Assembly: GCA_934233745.1 (NCBI GenBank) | Contig: CAKQGN010000003.1 | Coordinates: 1 to 64,000, forward strand | Direction of reading: 5' to 3' | DNA from: an uncultured Clostridia bacterium | Lineage (GTDB): Bacteria; Bacillota; Clostridia; Christensenellales; CAG-917 | DNA length: 64,000 nucleotides | Part shown: positions 7,689-14,976 of the stretch, piece after piece | How the letters are laid out: the number at the start of each line of letters is the position of its first letter | How positions within the stretch are numbered: position 1 is the stretch's first letter | Translations under genes and position numbers: made by a program | The notes under the pieces: generated by a model | The model's database searches: none | Told to the model about the DNA's origin: nothing | The model's input: only the letters and a program-made list of their open reading frames with translations

Positions 7689-8921
7689 TCAATAAAACTC
7701 TTTTGATGTGTTGCTTTTCCATTCGGAATAACCTTGCACATTAGGATCACCCGTTTTGACAAACTCACAATAGCGTTTGCGAATCTCGTCGGAAAGGCGA
7801 TAATCATCGGGAGTGAATTTGCGCCACGAATGTTGGTCAAGTCCGAAAATATACCACAAATCCGAACTGTGCCAAGCGCCCTTCTTGTCACCGGGAAGCG
7901 GATGATAAAAATGCGACACCCAAACTTTGCCGTTGCCCTTTTTCATCATGGTTTTTGCAATGCGTTCGAGATACGGCGCAAGCAAATCGTTTTTGGTGAC
8001 TCCCAAAATGCATGGGATTTGTTTGTCTTTGTATGCGTTTTTATAAAGGTCTTTTCTGACAATCTCGCCATCGAAAACAGGCATTGTCGAAAGCATGGAC
8101 AATGCAAGATTGCGCTTGTTTTGCCTATACCACGCAAGATACAAATCCTGTGCGTTTGCACTCTTGGGATCAAGCCCTCTCTTTTGCAAATCTTTGCGCA
8201 CGCGCAAAAAGAATCGTTTTGCTCTGCTTAGCGACTTGGGCGCGAATATTCCCCTTACGCTACCGCCGCCCGAAAGCATGATAGCACCCCGCACCATCTC
8301 TTTTACTTTTGGCAAAAGCACAAGATTTTGCAACGAAATCGCACCGGCACTTTGTCCCATAAGCGTAATGCGCTCAGGATCGCCGCCAAAGACGGAAATA
8401 TATTTTTTCACCCACTCGATTGCGCATATCATATCATAAAAAGCAAGGTTCTGCGCGCCCTCGTCCGCATTGTACCCGAACACGTTGAGCCGATAATTCG
8501 CCGTAACGCAAATCACCCCTTCTTTTGCGATTTCCGTTCCGTCAAACGGCCGTTCGTCACTTGAACAAATAACAAATGCCCCACCGTGAATATACAACAA
8601 TACGGGCAGATTTTTTGCGTTTTTCGGGGCGTATACGTTCAAATTCAAACAATTCTCCGAATGTTTGAACGACATTCCTTTTCTAAATTCGTTATAGTAA
8701 AAAACATCTTGCTTGGATTTTGATTTGCTTTCGTCGAAAAACTGTCTGAATTGCGGACAGCCGTCCCCTCTGCTCGTCGCATTCACCTGCGTTGCCAACG
8801 GTTCAAGCACGGGCTTCTCGAATCGCTCTGCTTTTGCGAATCTAATGCCCAAAAAAGACGCCGTTTCACCCCTGTCAATACCTGTTACAACGTGATTTTG
8901 ATTTTCTAAAACGTATTCCAT
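7689..8921 (-). CDS. Type B carboxylesterase (alpha/beta hydrolase)
   Basis: 410 residues, shorter than the roughly 500 usual for type B carboxylesterases. Family features occur in order: SENCLNLNVYAP near residues 88-99, oxyanion-hole HGGAF at 112-116, and nucleophile elbow GQSAG with Ser191. A candidate acidic residue and His follow in the C-terminal third, where the W-H-S-S-D segment lies. The last part of the protein is condensed compared with longer relatives. It should hydrolyse carboxylic esters of unknown nature. There is no signal peptide, so it is probably cytoplasmic. It stands alone, with the gene-free region 8922-9484 upstream. Confidence 0.85.
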   Translation of the reverse strand: MEYVLENQNHVVTGIDRGETASFLGIRFAKAERFEKPVLEPLATQVNATSRGDGCPQFRQFFDESKSKSKQDVFYYNEFRKGMSFKHSENCLNLNVYAPKNAKNLPVLLYIHGGAFVICSSDERPFDGTEIAKEGVICVTANYRLNVFGYNADEGAQNLAFYDMICAIEWVKKYISVFGGDPERITLMGQSAGAISLQNLVLLPKVKEMVRGAIMLSGGGSVRGIFAPKSLSRAKRFFLRVRKDLQKRGLDPKSANAQDLYLAWYRQNKRNLALSMLSTMPVFDGEIVRKDLYKNAYKDKQIPCILGVTKNDLLAPYLERIAKTMMKKGNGKVWVSHFYHPLPGDKKGAWHSSDLWYIFGLDQHSWRKFTPDDYRLSDEIRKRYCEFVKTGDPNVQGYSEWKSNTSKEFY

Positions 8922-8927
8922 GATTCT

Positions 8928-9038
8928 TTCCTCTACAAGAGTTTGGTAGCGTGTACTCTTAATTAGATGCGCCCCCTCTTTCCCTTTCGGGCTTTTTGTT
9001 CTTCCTCTGCAAGAGGGTGAACGGCGTGAACTCTAATT
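8928..9038. repeat. Pair of diverged 37-base direct repeats in a gene-free stretch
   Basis: Copies at 8928-8964 and 9002-9038 both begin TTCCTCT-x-CAAGAG and end with a CGTG-x-ACTCT-like segment and AATT, each followed by a pyrimidine-rich run. The wider gap 8922-9484 holds no credible gene. It also contains an inverted repeat CCCACG...CGTGGG near 9098-9117 and the hairpin array at 9342-9431. It looks like a decayed non-coding or mobile element. Confidence 0.45.
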
Positions 9039-9341
9039 GCAATTTCCCCTTTCCTCACGTGTTTCCCCAACCGCCGTTCCCCCTTAAAAGGGAACCCACG
9101 GCGTCCGCTCCGCGTGGGGACACACTCAGCACTCGCATAGATTGCTATCGTTCTCTTTTTATGTCACTCGTTCGCGGACGAAAAGAATCCAAACTCGTCC
9201 GCTCACTTGTACTATACGTCAAGCTCGGCGTTCGCTTTCTCGCCGCCTTGCGGCTCGTGTTCCGTCTTTTAAGTTGCACATACCGTGTATAAGCACGCTA
9301 TGAATGAGTGTTCGTTCGGGTGTGGGTATCCCGCCCGCAAC

Positions 9342-9431
9342 TGCAACAAAGTTGCAATATCACTTGCGCAAAGCGCAAATATCACTGTTGCCATAGGCAA
9401 CAATATCATGCACGCGTTGCGTGCATATCAC
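9342..9431. repeat. Array of four short hairpins joined by ATATCAC linkers
   Basis: Four perfect mini-hairpins follow one another: TGCAAC-aaa-GTTGCA, TTGCGC-aaa-GCGCAA, TGTTGCC-ata-GGCAACA and TGCACGC-gtt-GCGTGCA. All loops are three bases. The linkers are ATATCAC, ATATCAC and ATATCA, with TATCAC after the last. Stem sequences differ while linkers and geometry are kept. It lies just downstream of the DUF2804 gene, which ends at 9485. Confidence 0.75.
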
Positions 9432-9484
9432 TTACATTGCCGTTGCCTCGGCGCAGTTTGAGCAATTTGCCAAATAGCAAATTT

Positions 9485-10594
9485 TTACCATTTGTTTTCG
9501 CAATATTCGCAGAACGCATACATATCCTTCACCTCCACTTTGGTGCCGTCGTCAAGGATTGCGGTTCCGTTCCAAATGCCGTGAACCTGATGACAGTGCA
9601 TACGGAGGAGATTGAGAACATTGAGGTCTCCGTGGTGATCATAAAACGGCGTCATGGTAAAATCAAATCTGCCGTCTTGGGAAATAAAATGCCACGGCTC
9701 AGAAAACTTGTCGGGTTTTGGGAAAACTTCGACGTCGACAGGACCGAATTTGTGCGCTTTACCGTCCCAGAAAATTGCGGTTTCGGTGGCATGTGACTCA
9801 TCTCCGATGCCCCACGTAATTTCAAATCCGAACATATGGTCTTTCCCGTCGGGACCTTTCACGACCTTTGAGCCGTTGCCCCAGTACCAAACCATCTTGT
9901 AAGGTGTGTTGACTCTGCCCCAGTCAAGGAATGCAAACGTATTCTTTTTGTCGAACTTCCACACCTTTTCTCCCCAACGGAACTCGCCTTCGCACGGCAT
10001 ACAGTTTTGCTTTGTGGTCATAAAGTATCTTGTAGGCTTATCCGCAAACGGAAGCACGGTGGTGATATTTTCAAGTCCGTCCATAATATCCATGGTGAAA
10101 TTCGCCTCGACGTCCTTTCCTTTGAATTTGCCTTTGAAATACATTGTTCTGACATTTGTTTCAGTGACGACTTTAATATGAGTTTTCCCGATTGTATGGT
10201 CCAAAACGTTGGGTTCGTCCCCTTTTTGCGGCAACATATACTTTTTTCCGCCCAGGAACAATCCCGTACATTCGAGAATCGTGCCGGAGTGAATTTTGCT
10301 TTTTTTGTGAGCATTGTGCAAATCCGTGATAGACGCTTGCGCATACCCGCCGATAGAAATATTCGCAAAACTGATTTGCACCATAAATTCGCCGTCGGAT
10401 ATTTGATAGAAGTCCCATTCTTTTTTGCGCCAAGCGGGCTTTGCGTCGTTGCACTCGTAATCGAATACGTTGTGTCTTGCCCAGCCGGGTGAAAGCAGTT
10501 TGCCGTCTTTGTCAAGAAGTTTTGTCGGCTTTGTATACTCGGTTTGCTTGCTGTTGAGTTGACCTTCTATCCAACTCGGATACGTTCTCTTCAT
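9485..10594 (-). CDS. DUF2804 family protein
   Basis: 369 residues, matching the usual length of DUF2804 proteins. The family is recognised from FAFLDWGR followed by a KMVWYWG segment in the middle third, and from the pattern of paired beta-strand segments throughout. DUF2804 has no established biochemical function; a lipocalin-like or CrtC-like beta fold has been suggested for related families, so ligand binding is possible. No signal peptide or membrane segment is seen. The start follows GGAGGG (AATTATG context). It is transcribed from a strong promoter at 10642-10670, divergent from tsaA. Confidence 0.8.
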   Translation of the reverse strand: MKRTYPSWIEGQLNSKQTEYTKPTKLLDKDGKLLSPGWARHNVFDYECNDAKPAWRKKEWDFYQISDGEFMVQISFANISIGGYAQASITDLHNAHKKSKIHSGTILECTGLFLGGKKYMLPQKGDEPNVLDHTIGKTHIKVVTETNVRTMYFKGKFKGKDVEANFTMDIMDGLENITTVLPFADKPTRYFMTTKQNCMPCEGEFRWGEKVWKFDKKNTFAFLDWGRVNTPYKMVWYWGNGSKVVKGPDGKDHMFGFEITWGIGDESHATETAIFWDGKAHKFGPVDVEVFPKPDKFSEPWHFISQDGRFDFTMTPFYDHHGDLNVLNLLRMHCHQVHGIWNGTAILDDGTKVEVKDMYAFCEYCENKW

Positions 10595-10641
10595 AATTTC
10601 CCTCCGAATCTTATCAAATATTTATATTTGATTATATGAAA

Positions 10642-10670
10642 ATTATAAAGCATAAATACATCCATTTCAA
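10642..10670 (-). promoter_or_regulatory. SigA-type promoter for the DUF2804 gene
   Basis: On the minus strand TTGAAA (10665-10670), 17-base spacer, TATAAT (10642-10647), about 50 bases upstream of the start codon. Confidence 0.7.
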
Positions 10671-10788
10671 GAGCGATTTTTGACAAAAGTACGATAAATT
10701 ACCCCCTTGTGCAAAACATGAATTTTCAAAAACTCAAAACGCTATGAAAAACTTTCAAAACGTGTTATCATTTTTTCGGAGTAAAGTT

Positions 10789-11457
10789 ATGCAAATCAAA
10801 CCGATCGCACACATTCATACGCCTTTCAAAGAAAAATTCGGCATTCCCCGTCAAAGCGGAAAAGTCGCGACAACGGGAAGAATAGTTTTTGAAAAGGAAT
10901 ATCGCAACCCCGACGCGCTCAGAGGCATCGAGGGCTTTTCGCATTTATGGCTGGTTTTCGACTTTTCAAAATCACACCGCAACGACTTTTGTCCGACCGT
11001 CCGACCGCCCCGCCTCGGCGGAAACGAGAAAATGGGTGTTTTTGCGACACGCTCGCCCTTCCGCCCCAACTCGCTGGGATTGAGTTGCGTAAGACTTGTG
11101 AAAACAGAGGATGGCAACGATGGCAAAGTCCTTGTTGTCGAGGGTGCGGATTTGCTTGACGGCACACCTATTTACGACATAAAACCATACTTGAAATCGG
11201 ATTGCGTTCCAAATGCCGTTTGCGGATTTTCCGATGATTGTGCCGATTATATTTTGAATGTATCCGACATCGACGTTTTAGAGAATCTCCCCGAAGCCGA
11301 AAAGCAGGCAATCATCGATTGCATAGCGCAAGACCCTCGCCCGTCCTATCAGGACGACGGCAGAGTTTACGGCATGCGCTACAACTGCTACAATGTAAAA
11401 TTCATCGTCAAAAACGGCGTTGCAACCATTTTGGAATTTGAAACCGTAACCCCGTAA
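10789..11457 (+). CDS. tsaA: tRNA (N6-threonylcarbamoyladenosine37-N6)-methyltransferase TsaA/TrmO
   Basis: 222 residues from the ATG at 10789, chosen over the in-frame ATG at 10744 because GGAG lies 7 bases upstream and the TsaA family begins with the segment IKPIAHIHTPF. The signature R-P-P-R-L-G-G and the run ATRSPFRPNSLGLS (about residues 84-97) are diagnostic. Family members use S-adenosylmethionine to methylate t6A37 of tRNA-Thr in E. coli; Clostridial homologues are usually annotated the same way without direct proof. Monocistronic, ending at the bidirectional terminator 11527-11553. Confidence 0.88.
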   Translation: MQIKPIAHIHTPFKEKFGIPRQSGKVATTGRIVFEKEYRNPDALRGIEGFSHLWLVFDFSKSHRNDFCPTVRPPRLGGNEKMGVFATRSPFRPNSLGLSCVRLVKTEDGNDGKVLVVEGADLLDGTPIYDIKPYLKSDCVPNAVCGFSDDCADYILNVSDIDVLENLPEAEKQAIIDCIAQDPRPSYQDDGRVYGMRYNCYNVKFIVKNGVATILEFETVTP

Positions 11458-11526
11458 AGATGTTATTGCCGATTCTTTGAAAACAAAGCGGCATGAATAA
11501 AACGCAAAAACGCATACTTAAAATGC

Positions 11527-11553
11527 AAAAACACGCGCATAAAGCGCGTGTTT
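11527..11553. terminator. Bidirectional intrinsic terminator between tsaA and the EamA gene
   Basis: AAAACACGCGC and GCGCGTGTTTT form a perfect 11-bp stem around ATAAA, with A-rich and T-rich flanks suitable for both converging transcripts. Confidence 0.75.
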
Positions 11554-11591
11554 TGTCGTTTTTGTCGAAAAATTTGTTTTGCTAACTTTTG

Positions 11592-12524
11592 TCAATCCAC
11601 AAAATATTTGCTGTAATTGGGCTTCAACATCGTATGCGGAATACTGATTTGCGCAAGGAATACGGCAAGCAATACGATGATACATCCGACAAACTCCTTT
11701 GTCGAATAACTTTCGTGCAAAAACGCAACGCCGCCAATAAACGCAATGACGGATTCAAGCGACATGATGAGGGTTGCAAGCTCGGGCGGAGCGTATCTTT
11801 GACCGATTGTCTGGAATGTAAATCCGACGCCTGCCGACATGATGCCGACATACAAAATCGGCATAATGTTTGCTTGAATCGCGCTCACCGGCGGAAAACC
11901 CTCGATTGCCATTGCCGGCAAACTCAGAAGGCTCGCCACCACAAATTGTATAAACGTAATTTTGAGAGGATCGACTTCATCCACAAATATGTCTATAAAC
12001 ATAATTTGAAGAGAAAACATTATTGCACAAAGCAACAACACTCCGTCCGCATATGTAAGGCCGGAATCGCCGTTTATGCACATTATATAAAAACCAAGCA
12101 CCGCCAGTACGATTGCAAATTTGCCGTTTGTGGGGATACGCCTTCTCAAAAGAAGATTCAGAAGAGGCACAATCACAATATAGAGTGCCGTTATAAATCC
12201 CGTTTTGCCTACCGTAGTATGCGCGATTCCGTATTGCTGCAAATTGTTTGCCACAAACAAACTCAAACCGCACAATGCACCGCCTACAAACGTCGCCTTG
12301 TTCCATCCGATACGCGTTGTGCCTTTCTTTTTGTCGATGAGCATGTTTATGAGGATAAATATGCCTATCACTCCCACCGCAAGAGAAAATCTCAAAGCGT
12401 TAAACGTAAAAGTCGGCACGTCGGACGACGCTTTTTGTTGAGCAATAAATGCAAAGCCCCACACAAGCGCACACAGCGAGCAAAATAGAATTCCGGTTAA
12501 GTTGTGAGATTTTTGTTTGATCAT
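11592..12524 (-). CDS. DMT-superfamily transporter (EamA family)
   Basis: 310 residues with about ten hydrophobic helices in two homologous halves of five, each an EamA domain. The first starts with GILFCSLCALVWGFAFIAQQ, including the W-G-x-x-F element of the family. The end of the first half has a hallmark short loop before helix 6, and the second half contains the P-x-E-L-A-T-L motif near residue 250. It is an inner-membrane metabolite or amino-acid exporter of unknown substrate. It starts 8 bases after the rsmA stop codon and so is the last gene of the metG-tatD-rSAM-rsmA transcription unit. Confidence 0.88.
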   Translation of the reverse strand: MIKQKSHNLTGILFCSLCALVWGFAFIAQQKASSDVPTFTFNALRFSLAVGVIGIFILINMLIDKKKGTTRIGWNKATFVGGALCGLSLFVANNLQQYGIAHTTVGKTGFITALYIVIVPLLNLLLRRRIPTNGKFAIVLAVLGFYIMCINGDSGLTYADGVLLLCAIMFSLQIMFIDIFVDEVDPLKITFIQFVVASLLSLPAMAIEGFPPVSAIQANIMPILYVGIMSAGVGFTFQTIGQRYAPPELATLIMSLESVIAFIGGVAFLHESYSTKEFVGCIIVLLAVFLAQISIPHTMLKPNYSKYFVD

Positions 12525-12532
12525 ACAGTCTT

Positions 12533-13375
12533 TTATTTTATGCGTGTTTCAAGCGTTTTTGTCAGTTTTTTGTAGTCGTCAAGCGAGAGCGCTTCCCCCC
12601 TGACCATAGGAGAAAAGCCTGCCTCTTCTATAAGTTTGCCAGCCTCTTGTTTGTCGATTTGAAACGCAACCGACAAATTGTTTGCAAGCGTTTTTCTGCG
12701 CATGGCAAAAGACGAACGCACAAGTTTGTGCAACAAAGCAACGTTTTCGCCGTCGAGTTTTGCTCGGTCTATATCGATTCGCACAACCGCGCTGTCAACG
12801 TTGGGAGCGGGAAAAAACATATTGCGCGACACGTTTCTGGTGATTTTGGCGTCCCCTGCCATCTCGATTGCAAGCGTGATTGCCGAATAATCTGCCGTAT
12901 TGGGCTTTGCGACAAATCTAAGCGCAACTTCTTTTTGCACCATAATCGTTATGGAGCGCACGTCGAGCGAGCTTTCGATAAATCTCATCGCAAGCGGTGT
13001 CGTGATGTAATACGGCAAGTTCGCAACGACTTTGAACTTGTCGCCGACGATTGATCTAAGCTCGTCGTCTTTCATTTTCAGGACGTCGCGAAAAACCACT
13101 TCGGCATTGTCCACTCCTTGCAGAGAAAGCGCAAGCACGGGCTGCAAATTTTTGTCCACTTCAAACGAATAGACTTTTTTTGCGACTTTGGCAATAGCGC
13201 GCGTAAGCGTTCCCGCCCCCGTTCCTATTTCGACAACCGTATCGTCGCCGTTTATTCCGCTGTCCGCAACGATTGCGTCAAGCAAATTGGAGTCGGTGAT
13301 AAAGTTTTGTCCCAGTGCCTTGTTGAAGCGAAAATCAACGCCGCGTATGATGTCTTTGATGCTGTTGTTTTCCAT
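12533..13375 (-). CDS. rsmA: 16S rRNA (adenine1518-N6/adenine1519-N6)-dimethyltransferase
   Basis: 280 residues, the family's usual length. Rossmann methyltransferase motif I VEIGTGAGTLT (about residues 48-58), preceded by the RsmA-specific ALGQNF segment near 19-24. Motif IV NLPYYITTP (about 118-126) holds the N-L-P-Y residues that bind the target adenine. The enzyme dimethylates two adjacent adenines in helix 45 of 16S rRNA during small-subunit maturation. Its loss confers kasugamycin resistance in other bacteria (ksgA). It lies in the classical metG-tatD-...-rsmA order of Bacillota. The 147 bases between its start and the radical SAM stop (13376-13522) hold nothing recognisable. Confidence 0.95.
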   Translation of the reverse strand: MENNSIKDIIRGVDFRFNKALGQNFITDSNLLDAIVADSGINGDDTVVEIGTGAGTLTRAIAKVAKKVYSFEVDKNLQPVLALSLQGVDNAEVVFRDVLKMKDDELRSIVGDKFKVVANLPYYITTPLAMRFIESSLDVRSITIMVQKEVALRFVAKPNTADYSAITLAIEMAGDAKITRNVSRNMFFPAPNVDSAVVRIDIDRAKLDGENVALLHKLVRSSFAMRRKTLANNLSVAFQIDKQEAGKLIEEAGFSPMVRGEALSLDDYKKLTKTLETRIK

Positions 13376-13522
13376 TTATTCCCTTTCAAAAAGACGTATA
13401 TACCGCCTTTGTGTTCACACACTACTTACGTACCGAAGATAAAACACAAAAATACCAAAGATGAAATATCGGAAGTACAAAAGATAAAACAGGAGTCAAA
13501 AAACGTAGGCTGCTGTTTTTTC

Positions 13523-14140
13523 TTAATATTCGGTGTCTTCTCTGATGGTTTTTCGCACTTTGTAATGTGCGCCGACGCTCTTTGCAAGCTCTCTGCATGC
13601 CTCGACTTCATCCTCTCCGATAAAATCGACAACGGACACGGTTGTGTCGATACCGGCATCAACGCAGTCTTTTGTAAATTTCAGCATAGCGTCAAATGCG
13701 TCTTCTCCGTATTTGCTTCTGCAAATCTCCTGATACACTTCCTTTGTGGAGGCATTCAGAGATACGGACACGCTGTCGATGTATGGCGCAATGAGTTTTG
13801 CAACGTCCTCGCGATTGTTGATAAGGTTGCCAAGTCCGTTTGTGTTGATACGAATCTTGCATCCTTTCTTTTTTAGATACGGCGCGATTTGCGAAATCAT
13901 AGACAGATTGCACATCGGCTCGCCGAAACCGCAAAAAACAATCTCTTTGTACTTTGACAAGTCGTACAAGGAGATGTCGTCAACAAGTTCCTGAAACGTG
14001 GGTTCTTTCAAAAGCCAAAGGTCGCTTCCGCTCACACCGTCTTTGATGTTGCGGATGCAAAACTCGCAGTTGTTTGGGCAACGGTTTGTGATATTGAGAT
14101 ACAAGCTGTCGCCGAATTCATAAACGTAATTGTTGGTCAT
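13523..14140 (-). CDS. TatD-associated radical SAM protein
   Basis: 205 residues, short for the superfamily. The [4Fe-4S]/SAM site is C21-x3-C25-x2-C28 (CPNNCEFC) and is followed by the GFGEP motif near residue 92 that contacts SAM. It matches the small radical SAM family named for linkage to tatD, and the adjacent upstream gene is indeed tatD (62-base gap). In Bacillus the equivalent slot between tatD and ksgA holds rnmV (5S rRNA maturation nuclease), which is not seen here. The reaction is unknown; the neighbourhood suggests nucleic-acid or translation-linked work, which is inference only. Confidence 0.82.
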   Translation of the reverse strand: MTNNYVYEFGDSLYLNITNRCPNNCEFCIRNIKDGVSGSDLWLLKEPTFQELVDDISLYDLSKYKEIVFCGFGEPMCNLSMISQIAPYLKKKGCKIRINTNGLGNLINNREDVAKLIAPYIDSVSVSLNASTKEVYQEICRSKYGEDAFDAMLKFTKDCVDAGIDTTVSVVDFIGEDEVEACRELAKSVGAHYKVRKTIREDTEY

Positions 14141-14202
14141 TTCTTCTCTCTAAACGATTATGGTTTATATTTCTTTTCTGTCGCAATCGATGCTTTATCG
14201 GT

Positions 14203-14976
14203 CTATTTTAACCGTGTAAACAGTCGTTTTGCGTTTTGTGTCGTTGTGGTTTCTATTTCTTCAAGCGTGACGCCAAGCACCTCGGCGGCTTTTTTTGCAA
14301 CAAGCGAGACGTATTTCGGCTCGTTGATTTTGCCCCTGTACGGCACGGGAGTCATATACGGGCAGTCTGTTTCCAAAAGAAGCCTGTCTTTTGGAACGCT
14401 CGCAAGCGATTGGATATTATGCTTTGCGTTTTTGAATGTTATTGCGCCCCCGAAAGCATAGTATGCGTCGAGTTTGTCAAAAATTTTGACATACTCGCAA
14501 GAGCCCGAATAGCAGTGCAAAAGCAAACCGTTGCGAATGTATTTTTGCATATCGAAAAGGATTTTTCTTGTATCCTCGTATGCGTCCCGAACGTGCAGAA
14601 CTATGGGCAATTCCGCTTCGTTTGCAAGCTCGATTTGTCTTGCAAATGCGCTTCTTTGCACCTCTCTTTCGCTCAAATCGTAATAGTAATCAAGCCCTAT
14701 TTCGCCGATCGCGACAACTTTTCCGTGTTTTGCAAGTTCAAGTATTCTTTGGCAATCTTCATCTCTCAAAGTGTCCGCATCGTGCGGATGTACTCCCACC
14801 TGCGCATACACCCTATCGTATTTTTCGGCAAGCTCGAGCGCACATTCGGACGACGGCATATCATAGCCGACGCAAATTGCGCTTTCGATTCCGTCTTTGT
14901 CGAAATCGCCTACGATTCTGTCGACGTCGCAAAGCAGTTTTTCGTCATTGAGATGGCAGTGCGTATCAATCAGCAT
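14203..14976 (-). CDS. TatD family metal-dependent hydrolase (DNase)
   Basis: 257 residues, the family length. The TIM-barrel amidohydrolase metal ligands are present: DTHCHL at residues 4-9, GEIGLDYY near 96-103, His in LHVRDAYEDT, His in LLHCYSG, and the terminal ETDCPY motif with its Asp. TatD proteins are Mg2+-dependent 3'-5' exonucleases acting on DNA and RNA in several bacteria. The ATG shares its first base with the last base of the metG stop (TAATG), so translation is coupled to metG. Confidence 0.92.
   Translation of the reverse strand: MLIDTHCHLNDEKLLCDVDRIVGDFDKDGIESAICVGYDMPSSECALELAEKYDRVYAQVGVHPHDADTLRDEDCQRILELAKHGKVVAIGEIGLDYYYDLSEREVQRSAFARQIELANEAELPIVLHVRDAYEDTRKILFDMQKYIRNGLLLHCYSGSCEYVKIFDKLDAYYAFGGAITFKNAKHNIQSLASVPKDRLLLETDCPYMTPVPYRGKINEPKYVSLVAKKAAEVLGVTLEEIETTTTQNAKRLFTRLK

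Noticed and set aside
9342..9431. CRISPR-like array
   Set aside because: The constant parts are only 6-7 bases and the variable parts are self-complementary hairpins of 14-17 bases; there are no cas genes.
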